This document shows positions 37,826 through 47,871 of a DNA stretch of 64,000 nucleotides, piece after piece. The DNA lies in NCBI RefSeq assembly GCF_006974105.1, contig NZ_CP036282.1:1116001-1180000 (forward strand), written 5' to 3'. Both the position numbers and the translations under genes were made by a program. Numbering within the stretch: position 1 is the stretch's first letter; the number at the start of each line of letters is the position of its first letter. The notes below the pieces were generated by a model. The model made no database searches. It saw only the letters and a program-made list of their open reading frames with translations, and was not told the origin of the DNA. The DNA comes from Rhodoferax aquaticus (GTDB lineage Bacteria; Pseudomonadota; Gammaproteobacteria; Burkholderiales; Burkholderiaceae_C).

Positions 37826-39086
37826 GTGGAACACCTCGACTATCGGGGCAGTTTGTGTAAAGGTCTTTTCTGGTGGGACGCCAAAGTCAACCAATACTGA
37901 ATATTACGGTGGGTCGATACCGTGGCTCCGAACGAAGGAAGTTAACTACGGTAAGGTATATGAGACAGAGCAGCACATCACGCAATTAGGCTTGGAGAAT
38001 TCATCAGCGAAGCTTGTGCCGGTGAACGCTGTAATTGTTGCTATGTACGGCAATGGAGATACCGCTGGACGTGTTGCGGTTAACAAAATCCCATTAACGA
38101 CCAATCAAGCCTGCTGCAATCTTGTAGTAGATCCTGAAAAGGCAGATTTCAGGTTCGTCTACTACTATCTTATGGACCGCTATCAGGAACTCGTAGACCT
38201 GAAGAACGGTGGTGCTCAGCAAAATCTAAATGGGCAATTGATCAAAGCATTTCCGTTTGTTGCGCCGGAATTGAAAGAACAAGAAGTCATTGCCACCATC
38301 CTTGAAGCCCTAGACGACCGGATTAACCTCCTACGCGAAACAAAAGCGACACTGGAAACCATCGCTCAGGCGCTGTTCAAGTCGTGGTTTGTCAATTTTG
38401 ACCCCGTACGCGCCAAGTTGGAAGGTCGGGCCCCTGAAGGCATGGACGAGGCAACTGCTGCGCTTTTCCCAGACCGCTTTGACGAGTCGGAGTTTGGATT
38501 GGTGCCGAAAGGGTGGAGGGTGCAGTCACTAGACACTATTGCCACATTCCTAAACGGACTGGCACTCCAAAAATTTCCGCCCACCGGGATTGACGACCTA
38601 CCAGTTATCAAGATTGCGCAGCTACGCAAAGGCGATACCGTCGGTGCAGATCAAGCATCACGAGACATCAAGCCCGAATACATCGTCAAAGATGGCGACG
38701 TTTTGTTTTCCTGGTCGGGAAGCCTTGAAGTGGAAATATGGTGCGGCGGTGAAGGCGCATTGAATCAGCACTTATTCAAAGTCACATCTGAGGATTTCCC
38801 CAAGTGGTTCTACTACTTCTGGACACGTCATCATCTCGAAGACTTCCGACAAATCGCTGCCAGCAAGGCGACCACGATGGGGCATATTCAGCGAGGGCAT
38901 TTGACCGCTGCAAGAGTTTGCATTCCGAATGAGGGAATGCTGAGGGTAGCAACTTCCATACTCGGACCTATGGTTGAAATGCTTATTGAAAGCAGTTTGC
39001 TTGCCCAAACCCTTAAGACTACCCGTGACACCTTGCTACCGCGCCTGATCTCCGGCCAGTTGCGCATCAATCACCTTACCGAATAG
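37815..39086 (+). CDS. hsdS: HsdS, type I specificity subunit
   Basis: This 423-residue protein has two target-recognition domains. TRD1 (about 1-155) begins TIGAVCVKVFSGGTPKSTN and TRD2 (about 225-390) has LNGLALQKFPP. Each is followed by a helical spacer (QEVIATILEALDDRINLLRE and a C-terminal helix ending RDTLLPRLISGQLRI). It determines the bipartite DNA site of the complex. The central FKSWFVNFDPVRAKLEGR segment is typical. mcrB follows after 7 bp rather than hsdR. Confidence 0.95.
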   Translation: MSSEWNTSTIGAVCVKVFSGGTPKSTNTEYYGGSIPWLRTKEVNYGKVYETEQHITQLGLENSSAKLVPVNAVIVAMYGNGDTAGRVAVNKIPLTTNQACCNLVVDPEKADFRFVYYYLMDRYQELVDLKNGGAQQNLNGQLIKAFPFVAPELKEQEVIATILEALDDRINLLRETKATLETIAQALFKSWFVNFDPVRAKLEGRAPEGMDEATAALFPDRFDESEFGLVPKGWRVQSLDTIATFLNGLALQKFPPTGIDDLPVIKIAQLRKGDTVGADQASRDIKPEYIVKDGDVLFSWSGSLEVEIWCGGEGALNQHLFKVTSEDFPKWFYYFWTRHHLEDFRQIAASKATTMGHIQRGHLTAARVCIPNEGMLRVATSILGPMVEMLIESSLLAQTLKTTRDTLLPRLISGQLRINHLTE

Positions 39087-39093
39087 CCAACGC

Positions 39094-41424
39094 TTGGAAC
39101 TCACTATGGCATTTGTACCCAACGAGAAATTCACCGAACTATTGGCTCTGCTCAAAACCGGTGGTACATCAATCCCGCGAAGCAAAACACCCGAGCACAT
39201 CGCATTTGCAAAGTCTTTTCCTGCCAACACATTGGCGACACTGACGCTTGACCAGTATTGCGTTGGCAAGAAATCGCAGGAGAGCTTTTGTTGGTGGATT
39301 GAGCGTGGTCTTCAATCAGTCTTGGGGCGGTACATGCCCGGCACCTCCAGAGGACATATCGTTTACTTCAAGCCGGATGGTGAGGTCTACAAAAACCGCA
39401 AGTTGCGTGACCTGTCGGACACGGATGCGCTTCAGTACACCTTGAAAATTCAGTCTGCCATTGCGAATGCAGACGTTACCAAAGACCTCAGTTGGATAGA
39501 CGATGACGAGCAGCTATACAAGCGTGCGGGTGTAACACCACGTGTCACTATCGGTGACGGTCGGAAACTACGCATCCTGAGTTGCTATAACCCCGACGCA
39601 GTGCTGCCGATTTCGTCATCGCATCACTTGAAGCACTTTTTGGAGTTGTTTGGCTGTCCAGTTGCGGACATTCCCAAGGTTGAGCAGCCCGTTGCGCGCT
39701 CAATGCTTTTGCGTGAACTGTTTTTTTCCGCTCAGAAACAGATACCCGGCATTACCCCATACGACTTCATGCATGTCTTGTATAGCCCGACTGCTGGATT
39801 CGCTCCGGTCAAAGAGGCAAGTGCAGAAGTGGATGACGGCTCTGACGACGAGTCGGTACTGCTGCCTGTTGCAGGGGATGATGAGGATTCGGAACTTCCG
39901 ACTGGTCTAAACACGATTCTGTATGGTCCACCAGGAACAGGAAAAACGTTCACAACCATTGATGAAGCCATCAAGATTTTGGACCCCGAGTTCTATGCCA
40001 AGAATGAGAGCGAGCGCGAATCCCTCAAAGAGCGATTTGATGATCTGGTTGCAAACAATCGCATCAGGTTCGTGACATTTCACCAGAGCTTTAGCTACGA
40101 AGACTTTGTTGAAGGCTTGCGGGCAGAGACTGACGAAGCTGAAGGCGGGCAGATTCAGTATGTCATTGAGAAGGGGGTATTCCAAGCGATCTGTGAAGAC
40201 GCAAGCAAGCCCATTCAGAGTGCAACCGCAAAGCTGGGTGTTAGCGACAGCCCCCGAATTTGGAAGATTTCCATTGATGGAACTGGTGATAGCGCAACCC
40301 GTCAGTATTGTTTAAAACATGGCGAGGCCCGAATTGGCTGGGGTAACGTCGGCGACCTAAAGACGGCGCAATTGAATGACCCTTCGTTCACATTGGGATC
40401 AAACGACAGAAGCACTCTCGAACTCTTTGGCAATGAGATTGCAGTTGGCGACGTCCTGCTCTGCATCGGAAGCAACACAGAGGTGGCGGCGATTGGCATC
40501 GTCAGTGGCAACTACCGCTATGAGGCAACGCCGCCTAGCAGTGTTCGGGCAGATTACAAAAACGTTCTGCCCGTGAACTGGATAGTCACCGATTGCAATT
40601 TTTCAATATTGAACCTCAACAGTCAAAAACGCTTCACGTTAAAGACGGTCTACGAAATTACCCGCTTCAGTTGGCCCGAACTGCTGAAAGGTCTAAGCGC
40701 AGCGGGTGTTGATTTGAAAGCTGTTGGCCCCACTGAAATCACCTCAGCTCCTTTCGTTCTGATCATTGATGAAATCAACCGTGGCAATGTCTCCCGCATA
40801 TTCGGTGAACTCATTACGCTGATTGAACCCAGCAAGCGACTTGGCGCGAAAGAGTCTTTGACCGTCACATTGCCCTATTCAAAGAAGCCATTTGGCGTAC
40901 CGAAAAATGTCTATTTGATTGGCACGATGAATACGGCTGACAAGTCGTTGACTGGCCTCGACATTGCGCTGCGCCGCCGATTCGTCTTTAAGGAAATGCC
41001 TGCTAAGCCGGAGCTGTTGGACAAGGTGACTATCTCCGGGCTGTCCGTGGGCCAGATGCTGCGGTCGATCAATCAGCGCATTGAAGTTCTACTTGACCGG
41101 GACCACTGTATCGGCCATGCCTACTTTCTACCGCTAGACAAGGACCGCTCCATTGAACGTTTGTCGGCAATATTCAAACAGCAGGTTCTGCCACTACTTC
41201 AAGAGTACTTTTTTGAAGACTGCGAGCGTATTGGCTGGGTACTGAATGATCACCGTACCAAGGGTGAGCCGTTCATTCGATCTGGCGGTCATGGCTCAAC
41301 GTCATTGGCAAAACTCTTTGGCTCGGAAGTGGCGGGCGGTCTTCGTGACACACGTTGGGCGGTTAACGAAGCTGCCCTCACATCCATCGACAGTTACATC
41401 AACATTGTTGGAGTTTCAGAGTGA
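39094..41424 (+). CDS. mcrB: McrB-family AAA+ GTPase subunit with internal PUA/EVE-like insert
   Basis: This 776-residue protein has an N-terminal domain (about 1-230), an acidic linker (235-265), Walker A GPPGTGKT at 274-281, Walker B FVLIIDE at 550-556 and the McrB signature MNTADKS at 608-614. Known McrB uses GTP hydrolysis to translocate DNA and activate McrC. The stretch about 365-530 separates the two Walker motifs, and its GDVLLCIGS and AAIGIVSGNYRYE resemble EVE/PUA-type modified-base or RNA readers. The stop codon overlaps the mcrC start. Confidence 0.92.
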   Translation: MELTMAFVPNEKFTELLALLKTGGTSIPRSKTPEHIAFAKSFPANTLATLTLDQYCVGKKSQESFCWWIERGLQSVLGRYMPGTSRGHIVYFKPDGEVYKNRKLRDLSDTDALQYTLKIQSAIANADVTKDLSWIDDDEQLYKRAGVTPRVTIGDGRKLRILSCYNPDAVLPISSSHHLKHFLELFGCPVADIPKVEQPVARSMLLRELFFSAQKQIPGITPYDFMHVLYSPTAGFAPVKEASAEVDDGSDDESVLLPVAGDDEDSELPTGLNTILYGPPGTGKTFTTIDEAIKILDPEFYAKNESERESLKERFDDLVANNRIRFVTFHQSFSYEDFVEGLRAETDEAEGGQIQYVIEKGVFQAICEDASKPIQSATAKLGVSDSPRIWKISIDGTGDSATRQYCLKHGEARIGWGNVGDLKTAQLNDPSFTLGSNDRSTLELFGNEIAVGDVLLCIGSNTEVAAIGIVSGNYRYEATPPSSVRADYKNVLPVNWIVTDCNFSILNLNSQKRFTLKTVYEITRFSWPELLKGLSAAGVDLKAVGPTEITSAPFVLIIDEINRGNVSRIFGELITLIEPSKRLGAKESLTVTLPYSKKPFGVPKNVYLIGTMNTADKSLTGLDIALRRRFVFKEMPAKPELLDKVTISGLSVGQMLRSINQRIEVLLDRDHCIGHAYFLPLDKDRSIERLSAIFKQQVLPLLQEYFFEDCERIGWVLNDHRTKGEPFIRSGGHGSTSLAKLFGSEVAGGLRDTRWAVNEAALTSIDSYINIVGVSE

Positions 41425-42740
41425 TTGTGCAATCGGTTGTGGTGCGCGAATACGCACGTCTTACGACTGAAAAAGTGGATGGCACGTCCATTGAAAGCAC
41501 GCTTGATCGGGCACAGATTTCACAGTCTGCCTTCGATTGGATTTGCAAGTTAAACCAAAAATTCAGTGCGGCTGGTGCATCTCTTGCGATAGTCGAGGGG
41601 CGGACTTGGTTGCGGCTGGATAAGCATGTCGGGGTCATTGAGACTCCGTGCGGCACACGGATTGAAATTCTGCCCAAGCATCACGAATCTGGCGACGTGA
41701 TTCACGAAAGCAGAGCCCTCTTACAGCGAATGATTGCGGCTTCGTTTGACCTGCCAGCGCGTGAGGTCGGAGCAGCGGACCTGCAGCTATTTAATGCGCC
41801 GCTGACTGAATGGGTCATGGGTCGGTTCTTGGCTGCGTTGGAGCGCATTGTTAAAACAGGCATCCGGTTCGACTACCGCAGAGTAGAGGAAGAGCAACGC
41901 TACTTGCGCGGGCAATTGAACACCGTGCGTCAAATGCGACAGCCACCGGGCAAACAGCATTTCTTCCATATTCGGCACGATATTTTCGACCCCGATGGTG
42001 CGGAAAACCGGCTTTTGAAGCTGGCTCTGGAACAGGTATCGAAGACCACTCGGGACGCTGCGAACTGGAAACTTGCCGGTGAATTGCGTAGCCTCATGAG
42101 TGAGATTGGCTCCAGCAAAGACGTAGATGGTGATTTCAAGCGGTGGCGCAATGAAAGACTCATGAGCCATTACCGCCCGGTTAAACCATGGTGCGAACTT
42201 ATCCTGAACCAACAAATGCCTTTGTCCGTTGCGGGCAACTGGCATGGCCTCAGTCTGCTGTTTCCCATGGACAAGCTATTTGAACGCTATGTTGCAGCGT
42301 GGTTGCGCCGCAGTATTCCGCCAACGATTCGACTACGAAGCCCCGCTGCCAGCGAGTACCTAACAGTGCACGATGGCGACAAGATGTTCCGGTTGGAGCC
42401 TGACCTATTGCTGGAGTCCACCAACGATAAGTGGGTGCTAGATACCAAGTGGAAGAAGTTGGATGCCGCAGACCGAGGCAATAAGTACGGTTTGAGCCAG
42501 GGCGATTTCTACCAACTGTATGCATATGGAAAAAAGTACCTCGCAGGGCAGTCGTCAAGCGAGCTTGTGCTTATCTACCCGGCGACCGAATCGTTTTCAA
42601 AGTCTCTGCCTGTGTTTGACTATGGCGATGGGATGAAGCTCTGGGTTCTTCCCTTTGACCTAACGGGTCAGGTTCTAATTGATTCGGAGGAAACGACACT
42701 TCCAATTGGGTTTCATGCATTTGAGAAAAAGGCGGCGTAA
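41421..42740 (+). CDS. mcrC: McrC-family nuclease subunit
   Basis: This 439-residue protein starts at GTG in a GTGA overlap with mcrB. The N-terminal region (about 1-190) is the McrC beta-rich McrB-binding part. The C-terminal PD-(D/E)xK nuclease shows EPD at about 326-328 (FRLEPDLLLES) and DTK at about 340-342 (VLDTKWKKLD). McrBC cuts DNA carrying modified cytosine and so complements type I restriction of unmodified DNA. hsdR starts 26 bp later. Confidence 0.93.
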   Translation: MIVQSVVVREYARLTTEKVDGTSIESTLDRAQISQSAFDWICKLNQKFSAAGASLAIVEGRTWLRLDKHVGVIETPCGTRIEILPKHHESGDVIHESRALLQRMIAASFDLPAREVGAADLQLFNAPLTEWVMGRFLAALERIVKTGIRFDYRRVEEEQRYLRGQLNTVRQMRQPPGKQHFFHIRHDIFDPDGAENRLLKLALEQVSKTTRDAANWKLAGELRSLMSEIGSSKDVDGDFKRWRNERLMSHYRPVKPWCELILNQQMPLSVAGNWHGLSLLFPMDKLFERYVAAWLRRSIPPTIRLRSPAASEYLTVHDGDKMFRLEPDLLLESTNDKWVLDTKWKKLDAADRGNKYGLSQGDFYQLYAYGKKYLAGQSSSELVLIYPATESFSKSLPVFDYGDGMKLWVLPFDLTGQVLIDSEETTLPIGFHAFEKKAA

Positions 42741-42766
42741 CTAAGCGCCATTCAGGGAAAGACGTA

Positions 42767-45700
42767 ATGACCGAAGACCAACTTGAACAGGAAACACTTG
42801 GCTGGCTGCAAGATGTGGGTTACACCCATCTCTACGGCCCGGACATTGCATTTGACGGTTCAAGCCCAGAACGAGCCAATTACCGGCAAGTGGTGTTGCC
42901 GTTTCGACTGCGTGAAGCCATCAATCGGCTGAATCCTGACATCCCCACCGCCGCTCGTGAGGATGCGCTGAAGCAAGTCATCGACCTTGGCATGCCGGTA
43001 TTGCTGTCTGCCAATCAGCACTTCCACCGCATGCTGGTGACGGGTGTTCCTGTGCAGTACCAATTGGCTGGCGAAACGCGGGGCAACTTTGTGCGCCTGA
43101 TCGACTGGGCGCAACCAGACCGCAATGAGTGGCTAGCGGTTAACCAGTTTTCCATCCGTGGCCCACATCACACGCGCAGACCGGACGTTATCCTGTTCGT
43201 GAACGGCCTGCCATTGGTACTGATCGAACTCAAGAATCCGGCAGACCTGAACGCTGACGTGTGGAAAGCCTACGATCAGATTCAGACCTACAAAGAGCAA
43301 ATTTCCGACACTTTCCAGTACAACGAGGTGCTTGTCATATCCGATGGCACGGAGGCATTGCTCGGGTCCCTGTCTGCTGATGCCGAACGCTTTATGGCGT
43401 GGCGCACCATTGATGGTGTCACCCTTGACCCCTTGGGTGAGTTCAATGAACTCCAAACTCTTGTGCGCGGGGTGCTGGCACCGCAGTATTTGCTGGACTA
43501 TCTGCACTACTTCGTACTGTTTGAAGACGATGGCGCTTTGGTTAAAAAGATAGCCGGGTACCACCAGTTTCATGCCGTGCGCGCTGCCATCGTGCAAGTG
43601 ATCGAAGCTTCTCGACCTGGCGGAAACCAGAAGGGCGGAGTGGTCTGGCACACGCAGGGCAGCGGCAAAAGCATCACCATGACGTGCTTCGCGGCACGGG
43701 TGATGCAAGAACCCACTATGGAGAACCCGACCATTGTGGTCATTACCGACAGGAATGATCTTGACGGTCAACTCTTTGGCGTGTTCAGTCTGGCACAAGA
43801 CCTGTTGCGCGAACAGCCGGTACAAGTCAGCACCCGGCAGGATTTAAGGGCAAAGCTTTCCAATCGTCCATCTGGTGGCATCGTATTCGCCACTATCCAG
43901 AAGTTCATGCCCGGTGAGGACGAAGACACGTTTCCGGTACTCTCAAGCCGCCACAATATTGTGGTCATCGCAGATGAAGCCCACCGCACGCAATACGGCT
44001 TTGAAGCCAAGCTAAAGGTTCGCAAAACGTCATCCAAGGCGATTGCTACTGGTGACGGTCAGGTGACACCGCACCGTGCAGAGTTTGCGCCACCAGAATA
44101 CACAGAACGGTATGAAGTGGGGTATGCCCAGCATTTGCGTGATGCCCTGCCAAATGCAACATTCGTCGCCTTCACTGGCACACCCGTCAGCAGTGAAGAC
44201 CGTGACACCCGTGCAGTGTTTGGTGATTACATCCACGTTTATGACATGCAGCAGGCTAAAGAAGATGGCGCAACGGTTGCCATTTACTACGAGTCTCGCC
44301 TTGCCAAACTCAGTCTGAGTGCGGCGGACATGGCGGCAATTGACGTTGAAGTAGACGAACTGGCGGAAGACGAAGAGGAAAGCACCCAGTCACAACTCAA
44401 AAGTCGATGGGCTGCACTGGAGAAAGTGGTTGGTGCGCAACCCCGCGTGGTCAGTGTGGCCGCCGATCTGGTCGCGCACTTTGAAGAGCGCAACAAGGCG
44501 CAGTCCGGTAAAGCCATGGTGGTTGCCATGAGCCGCGAGATTTGCGTCCACCTGTACAACGAAATCATAAAGCTGCGCCCGGATTGGCACAGTGCAGACC
44601 CAGAGCAAGGGGCCATCAAAATCATCATGACCGGCTCCGCCAGCGACAAAGCGTTGCTGAGGCCCCATATCTACAGTTCGCAGACCAAGAAGCGGCTGGA
44701 GAAACGCTTCAAAGACCCGGTTGATCCTTTGCGTTTGGTGATCGTGCGTGACATGTGGCTCACCGGCTTTGACGCCCCATGTGTACATACGCTGTATGTG
44801 GACAAGCCGATGAAAGGCCACAACCTGATGCAAGCCATTGCGCGTGTCAATCGAGTATTCAAAGATAAGCAAGGCGGCTTGGTGGTCGATTACATTGGCA
44901 TTGGCAATGAGTTGAGGTCTGCCATGAAGGAATACACGCAGTCCAAGGGGCGCGGCAGACCGACGGTGGATGCCCACGAGGCGTACAGCTTGCTAATGGA
45001 AAAGATCGACGTTCTGCGCTCGATGTTGCACGGCTTCGACTACCAAGATTTCATGACCGCAGGCCACCGCTTGCTTGCTGGTGCTGCCAACCATGTGTTG
45101 GGAATCAAGGATGGCAAAAAACGATTCGCGGATGTTGCACTTGCCATGAGCAAAGCATTTACGCTTTGCTGCACCTTGGACGATGCCAAAACTGTCCGTG
45201 AAGAAGTAGCCTTCTTGCAGGGCGTCAAAGTCATTCTGACAAAGCGCGACATAACCGCGCAGCGCCGTACCGACGAAGTGCGTGAACTGGCTATCCGTCA
45301 GATCATCAATTCTGCGGTGGTGTCTGAAAGCGTCGTTGACATTTTTGACGCTGTTGGCCTTGATAAACCGAACATCGGTTTGCTCGACGATGAATTCTTG
45401 GCGCAAGTGCGCAACTTGCCCGAAAAGAATCTGGCGGTAGAACTGCTGGAGCGGCTGCTTGAGGGTGAAATCAAGAGCCGGTTTGCAAGCAATTTGGTCC
45501 AGGACAAGAAGTTCTCGGAGATGCTGACCAACGTCATTACCCGGTATCAGAACCGTTCCATTGAAACCGCGCAGGTCATGGAAGAACTAGTCGCCATGGC
45601 GAAAAAGTTCCGTGAGGCGGCTTCGCGTGGTGATGCGCTCGGACTCACTGAAGATGAAGTCCGCTTCTATGACGCATTGGCGAATAACGAGTCAGCGGTT

Positions 45701-45928
45701 CGGGAACTCACCGACGAAACGCTCAAGAAGATTGCGCACGAACTCACGGAAAACTTGCGTCAAAACCTGAGTGTCGATTGGTCAGAACGTGAGAGCGTTC
45801 GCGCCAAGTTGCGTCTGATGGTCAAGCGCATATTGCGCAAATACAAATACCCACCAGATATGCAAGATGCCGCTGTTGAACTCATCCTTCAGCAAGCTCA
45901 GGCGTTGGGCGATAGCTGGTCTGAATGA
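42767..45928 (+). CDS. hsdR: HsdR, type I restriction subunit (translocase-nuclease)
   Basis: This 1053-residue protein has an N-terminal nuclease domain with RPDVILFVNG (Asp near 138) and LIELKNP (E-x-K near 154-156). A superfamily-2 helicase has Walker A TQGSGKS near 294 and DEAHR near 401, then motif III-like FVAFTGTPVS and motif VI-like AIARVNRVFKDKQ. The C-terminal part (about 780-1053) is helical and binds the methylase core. It translocates DNA with ATP and cuts distant unmodified sites. It is the last gene of the operon. Confidence 0.96.
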   Translation: MTEDQLEQETLGWLQDVGYTHLYGPDIAFDGSSPERANYRQVVLPFRLREAINRLNPDIPTAAREDALKQVIDLGMPVLLSANQHFHRMLVTGVPVQYQLAGETRGNFVRLIDWAQPDRNEWLAVNQFSIRGPHHTRRPDVILFVNGLPLVLIELKNPADLNADVWKAYDQIQTYKEQISDTFQYNEVLVISDGTEALLGSLSADAERFMAWRTIDGVTLDPLGEFNELQTLVRGVLAPQYLLDYLHYFVLFEDDGALVKKIAGYHQFHAVRAAIVQVIEASRPGGNQKGGVVWHTQGSGKSITMTCFAARVMQEPTMENPTIVVITDRNDLDGQLFGVFSLAQDLLREQPVQVSTRQDLRAKLSNRPSGGIVFATIQKFMPGEDEDTFPVLSSRHNIVVIADEAHRTQYGFEAKLKVRKTSSKAIATGDGQVTPHRAEFAPPEYTERYEVGYAQHLRDALPNATFVAFTGTPVSSEDRDTRAVFGDYIHVYDMQQAKEDGATVAIYYESRLAKLSLSAADMAAIDVEVDELAEDEEESTQSQLKSRWAALEKVVGAQPRVVSVAADLVAHFEERNKAQSGKAMVVAMSREICVHLYNEIIKLRPDWHSADPEQGAIKIIMTGSASDKALLRPHIYSSQTKKRLEKRFKDPVDPLRLVIVRDMWLTGFDAPCVHTLYVDKPMKGHNLMQAIARVNRVFKDKQGGLVVDYIGIGNELRSAMKEYTQSKGRGRPTVDAHEAYSLLMEKIDVLRSMLHGFDYQDFMTAGHRLLAGAANHVLGIKDGKKRFADVALAMSKAFTLCCTLDDAKTVREEVAFLQGVKVILTKRDITAQRRTDEVRELAIRQIINSAVVSESVVDIFDAVGLDKPNIGLLDDEFLAQVRNLPEKNLAVELLERLLEGEIKSRFASNLVQDKKFSEMLTNVITRYQNRSIETAQVMEELVAMAKKFREAASRGDALGLTEDEVRFYDALANNESAVRELTDETLKKIAHELTENLRQNLSVDWSERESVRAKLRLMVKRILRKYKYPPDMQDAAVELILQQAQALGDSWSE

Positions 45929-46400
45929 CGGGTGCCCTAGCGTAATCCCCTTGCTTTCGAGGCGATGATTAGGACTTGCCTATTAAAGCTGGGATTGGTC
46001 GAATAAATCGCCTGTTTTCAGGCACTTTTCAGGGGTGCAAGCCAATCGTCCAGCATGCCGTTTAGGGCTGTTAAGGACACCATCGGGGAGCTTGTATTGG
46101 CATCAAACAGGGCAGTTTGAGCCGCCGTCAGCGTCCATTTGGCTCTATATGCAAAAATGGATCTAAAACAATTGCATTTGTATGCTATAATAGCATATGT
46201 AAACTGTTTTACAACGGTTTCTAGTTATTTACTCTCTATTGCCATGCTGCGCCGCAGCAATTCTCTGGCACCACTTTTCCAAAGATTTCCACGCTTTTGC
46301 TCTTGAGTTGGCTTTGCTATGCACGGTCACTTTGGCGTGCTCGCGTTTATTTTTTATCAAGCACTGTTGTGAGCATCTTTAACTCAGCAGGAGAACAACC
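45929..46400. other. 472-bp intergenic region after hsdR
   Basis: No convincing gene is seen. It holds a possible terminator for hsdR at 46010-46023 (GCCTG-TTTT-CAGGC, then ACTTTTC) and an AT-rich operator-like zone at 46181-46213. A short open frame at 46297-46497 overlaps the next gene in another phase and has no coding character. Confidence 0.5.
46181..46213. promoter_or_regulatory. Adjacent palindromes with embedded TATAAT
   Basis: TATGCTAT-A-ATAGCATA (46181-46197) is a perfect 8-1-8 palindrome whose centre contains TATAAT (46186-46191). TGTAAA-CTGT-TTTACA (46198-46213) follows directly. It lies 188 bp upstream of the 46401 gene. A repressor bound here would cover the -10 box. No good -35 box is seen. 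Confidence 0.5.
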
Positions 46401-47486
46401 ATGCACCTCGATGAATCCATCACTACCGCATTTGAAACTATCCGTGAATTCACCAGCTTTGACAGCCACAGTCTTGTGCCGCACCCTGAAAACCTAGTGT
46501 TTCAGACAATTACAGAGAGTCGCTTTCTGCACCGACTGGGCACCAAGTTGGCCGAGATTGTGAGCAATCCCGCTGGCGAAGATTTGCAGTATTGCGCCCA
46601 CACCGTGCGCCGCTACTTCTGGAACGAGCTGGGGCTATCTCAGCCGCCCGAATTGCCCACGGATGTACCTAGATTTCTTCTCCATCCAGATCACACCTTA
46701 GAGCACAGAGTCAACGCACAGGAATTGGCCGACCAGTTGGTGCAAGTGCCAATTAAAGAAACGCCCGTGCCGTGCATCGTGGCATCCAAGCTGGCGCTGT
46801 TGCAAAAGCTGTTGAATTTGAGCGATACGGCCATCCAATATCTGACGCTGGCCTACGTACATTGCAGCATCCACAGCCTGACCAAAGACGAGTCCAGTAG
46901 CCTCAAAGTCGCACTGGCCCACATTGGCTTGGCAGACGATGCCCACCGAAACCGCGCAGTATCCGTTTTGTTGAATGCGCCGCTGGCAGATGTTCAGGCC
47001 CTGTTTGCATCACCGTCCATACTCGTTTCTTTGCGATTCGTTGATGCTGCCGCCTTTAACCAAAGGCGAACTTTGCGGGATGTATTTGTACTGACGGATG
47101 AGTTTGTCACGCTGCTGGAAACACCGTACCGATCACACCAAGCACTGCTAGCAGGCATTCTGGAGCCCGAACAAGACCTCGATTTAATCGACGATGGCAC
47201 CACACCTCTAGGCTACCTCTATGAAGTGCTCCCCAAGGAGATAGCAGAAGCCTACGAATGTGCGGTGCTAGACCGGCCATTGAAATCCATTCACATCCAA
47301 GCATTGGTGAGTTGGTACACCGCAGGGTATCGCATGCTCCCATCGTTTTACTCGCCATTGGCTGGTCACATCACAGTAGAAGCTCTGCGCGATGCGATCA
47401 AACGAGTGGCACTGGAATGTGCGCAAATCAACAAACCCTTGACATCACATGCACTGGTCAAGGCGCTGTATGCCGCATCGTCGTAA
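46401..47486 (+). CDS. Hypothetical protein, first gene of an accessory operon
   Basis: This 361-residue, mostly helical protein is preceded by AGCAGGAGAAC, a strong ribosome site. The middle part (about 135-275) has LLNLSDTAIQYLTLAYVH and VSVLLNAPLADVQALF. It recalls the helical N-terminal domain of some bacterial AAA proteins, but no ATPase follows. The C-terminus (280-361) has RPLKSIHIQALVSWYTAGYR. I do not recognise a named family. Three small genes follow on the same strand. Confidence 0.6.
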   Translation: MHLDESITTAFETIREFTSFDSHSLVPHPENLVFQTITESRFLHRLGTKLAEIVSNPAGEDLQYCAHTVRRYFWNELGLSQPPELPTDVPRFLLHPDHTLEHRVNAQELADQLVQVPIKETPVPCIVASKLALLQKLLNLSDTAIQYLTLAYVHCSIHSLTKDESSSLKVALAHIGLADDAHRNRAVSVLLNAPLADVQALFASPSILVSLRFVDAAAFNQRRTLRDVFVLTDEFVTLLETPYRSHQALLAGILEPEQDLDLIDDGTTPLGYLYEVLPKEIAEAYECAVLDRPLKSIHIQALVSWYTAGYRMLPSFYSPLAGHITVEALRDAIKRVALECAQINKPLTSHALVKALYAASS

Positions 47487-47528
47487 ATATATGAATTGAC
47501 TATTCCAACCGATGTTGAGGACATAGCT

Positions 47529-47777
47529 ATGCGCACAACAAGCCACGGAATACTTGACCCCAATGAAGCCCCAGCGGGCTTTGTAGCGGTGCTCAAAAGC
47601 GAAGTAGCAACTGAACGCCTTGGAAACATCTGCCGCGCTTGCGATTGGCGCAGCGACTGCAACGGCTTTGAACACCGCTGCATGCCCTATACGGTTATCA
47701 GCAGCAAAGACGGGCGTGAACTCAAACGCCAAGATGGTTGTAGCGTCGTGTTCAAGCGTCGCGCCACCACAGACTGA
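47529..47777 (+). CDS. Small Cys-rich protein
   Basis: This protein is about 82 residues from the ATG with GAGG nine bases upstream. It contains ICRACDWRSDCNGFEHRC, four closely spaced cysteines (C-x2-C-x5-C-x6-C) and a His, suggesting a metal or cluster site. No family is recognised. It is 42 bp after the 46401 gene and before the plasmid-related gene. Confidence 0.55.
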   Translation: MRTTSHGILDPNEAPAGFVAVLKSEVATERLGNICRACDWRSDCNGFEHRCMPYTVISSKDGRELKRQDGCSVVFKRRATTD

Positions 47778-47871
47778 TTTTTTCTTAGCCGTGCCACGTA
47801 TCGGTTAGCCCATGCCGAGGCTTCGTTACGTGCATTTATTACTGCAACGTTTCACATACAAGGAGAAGACC

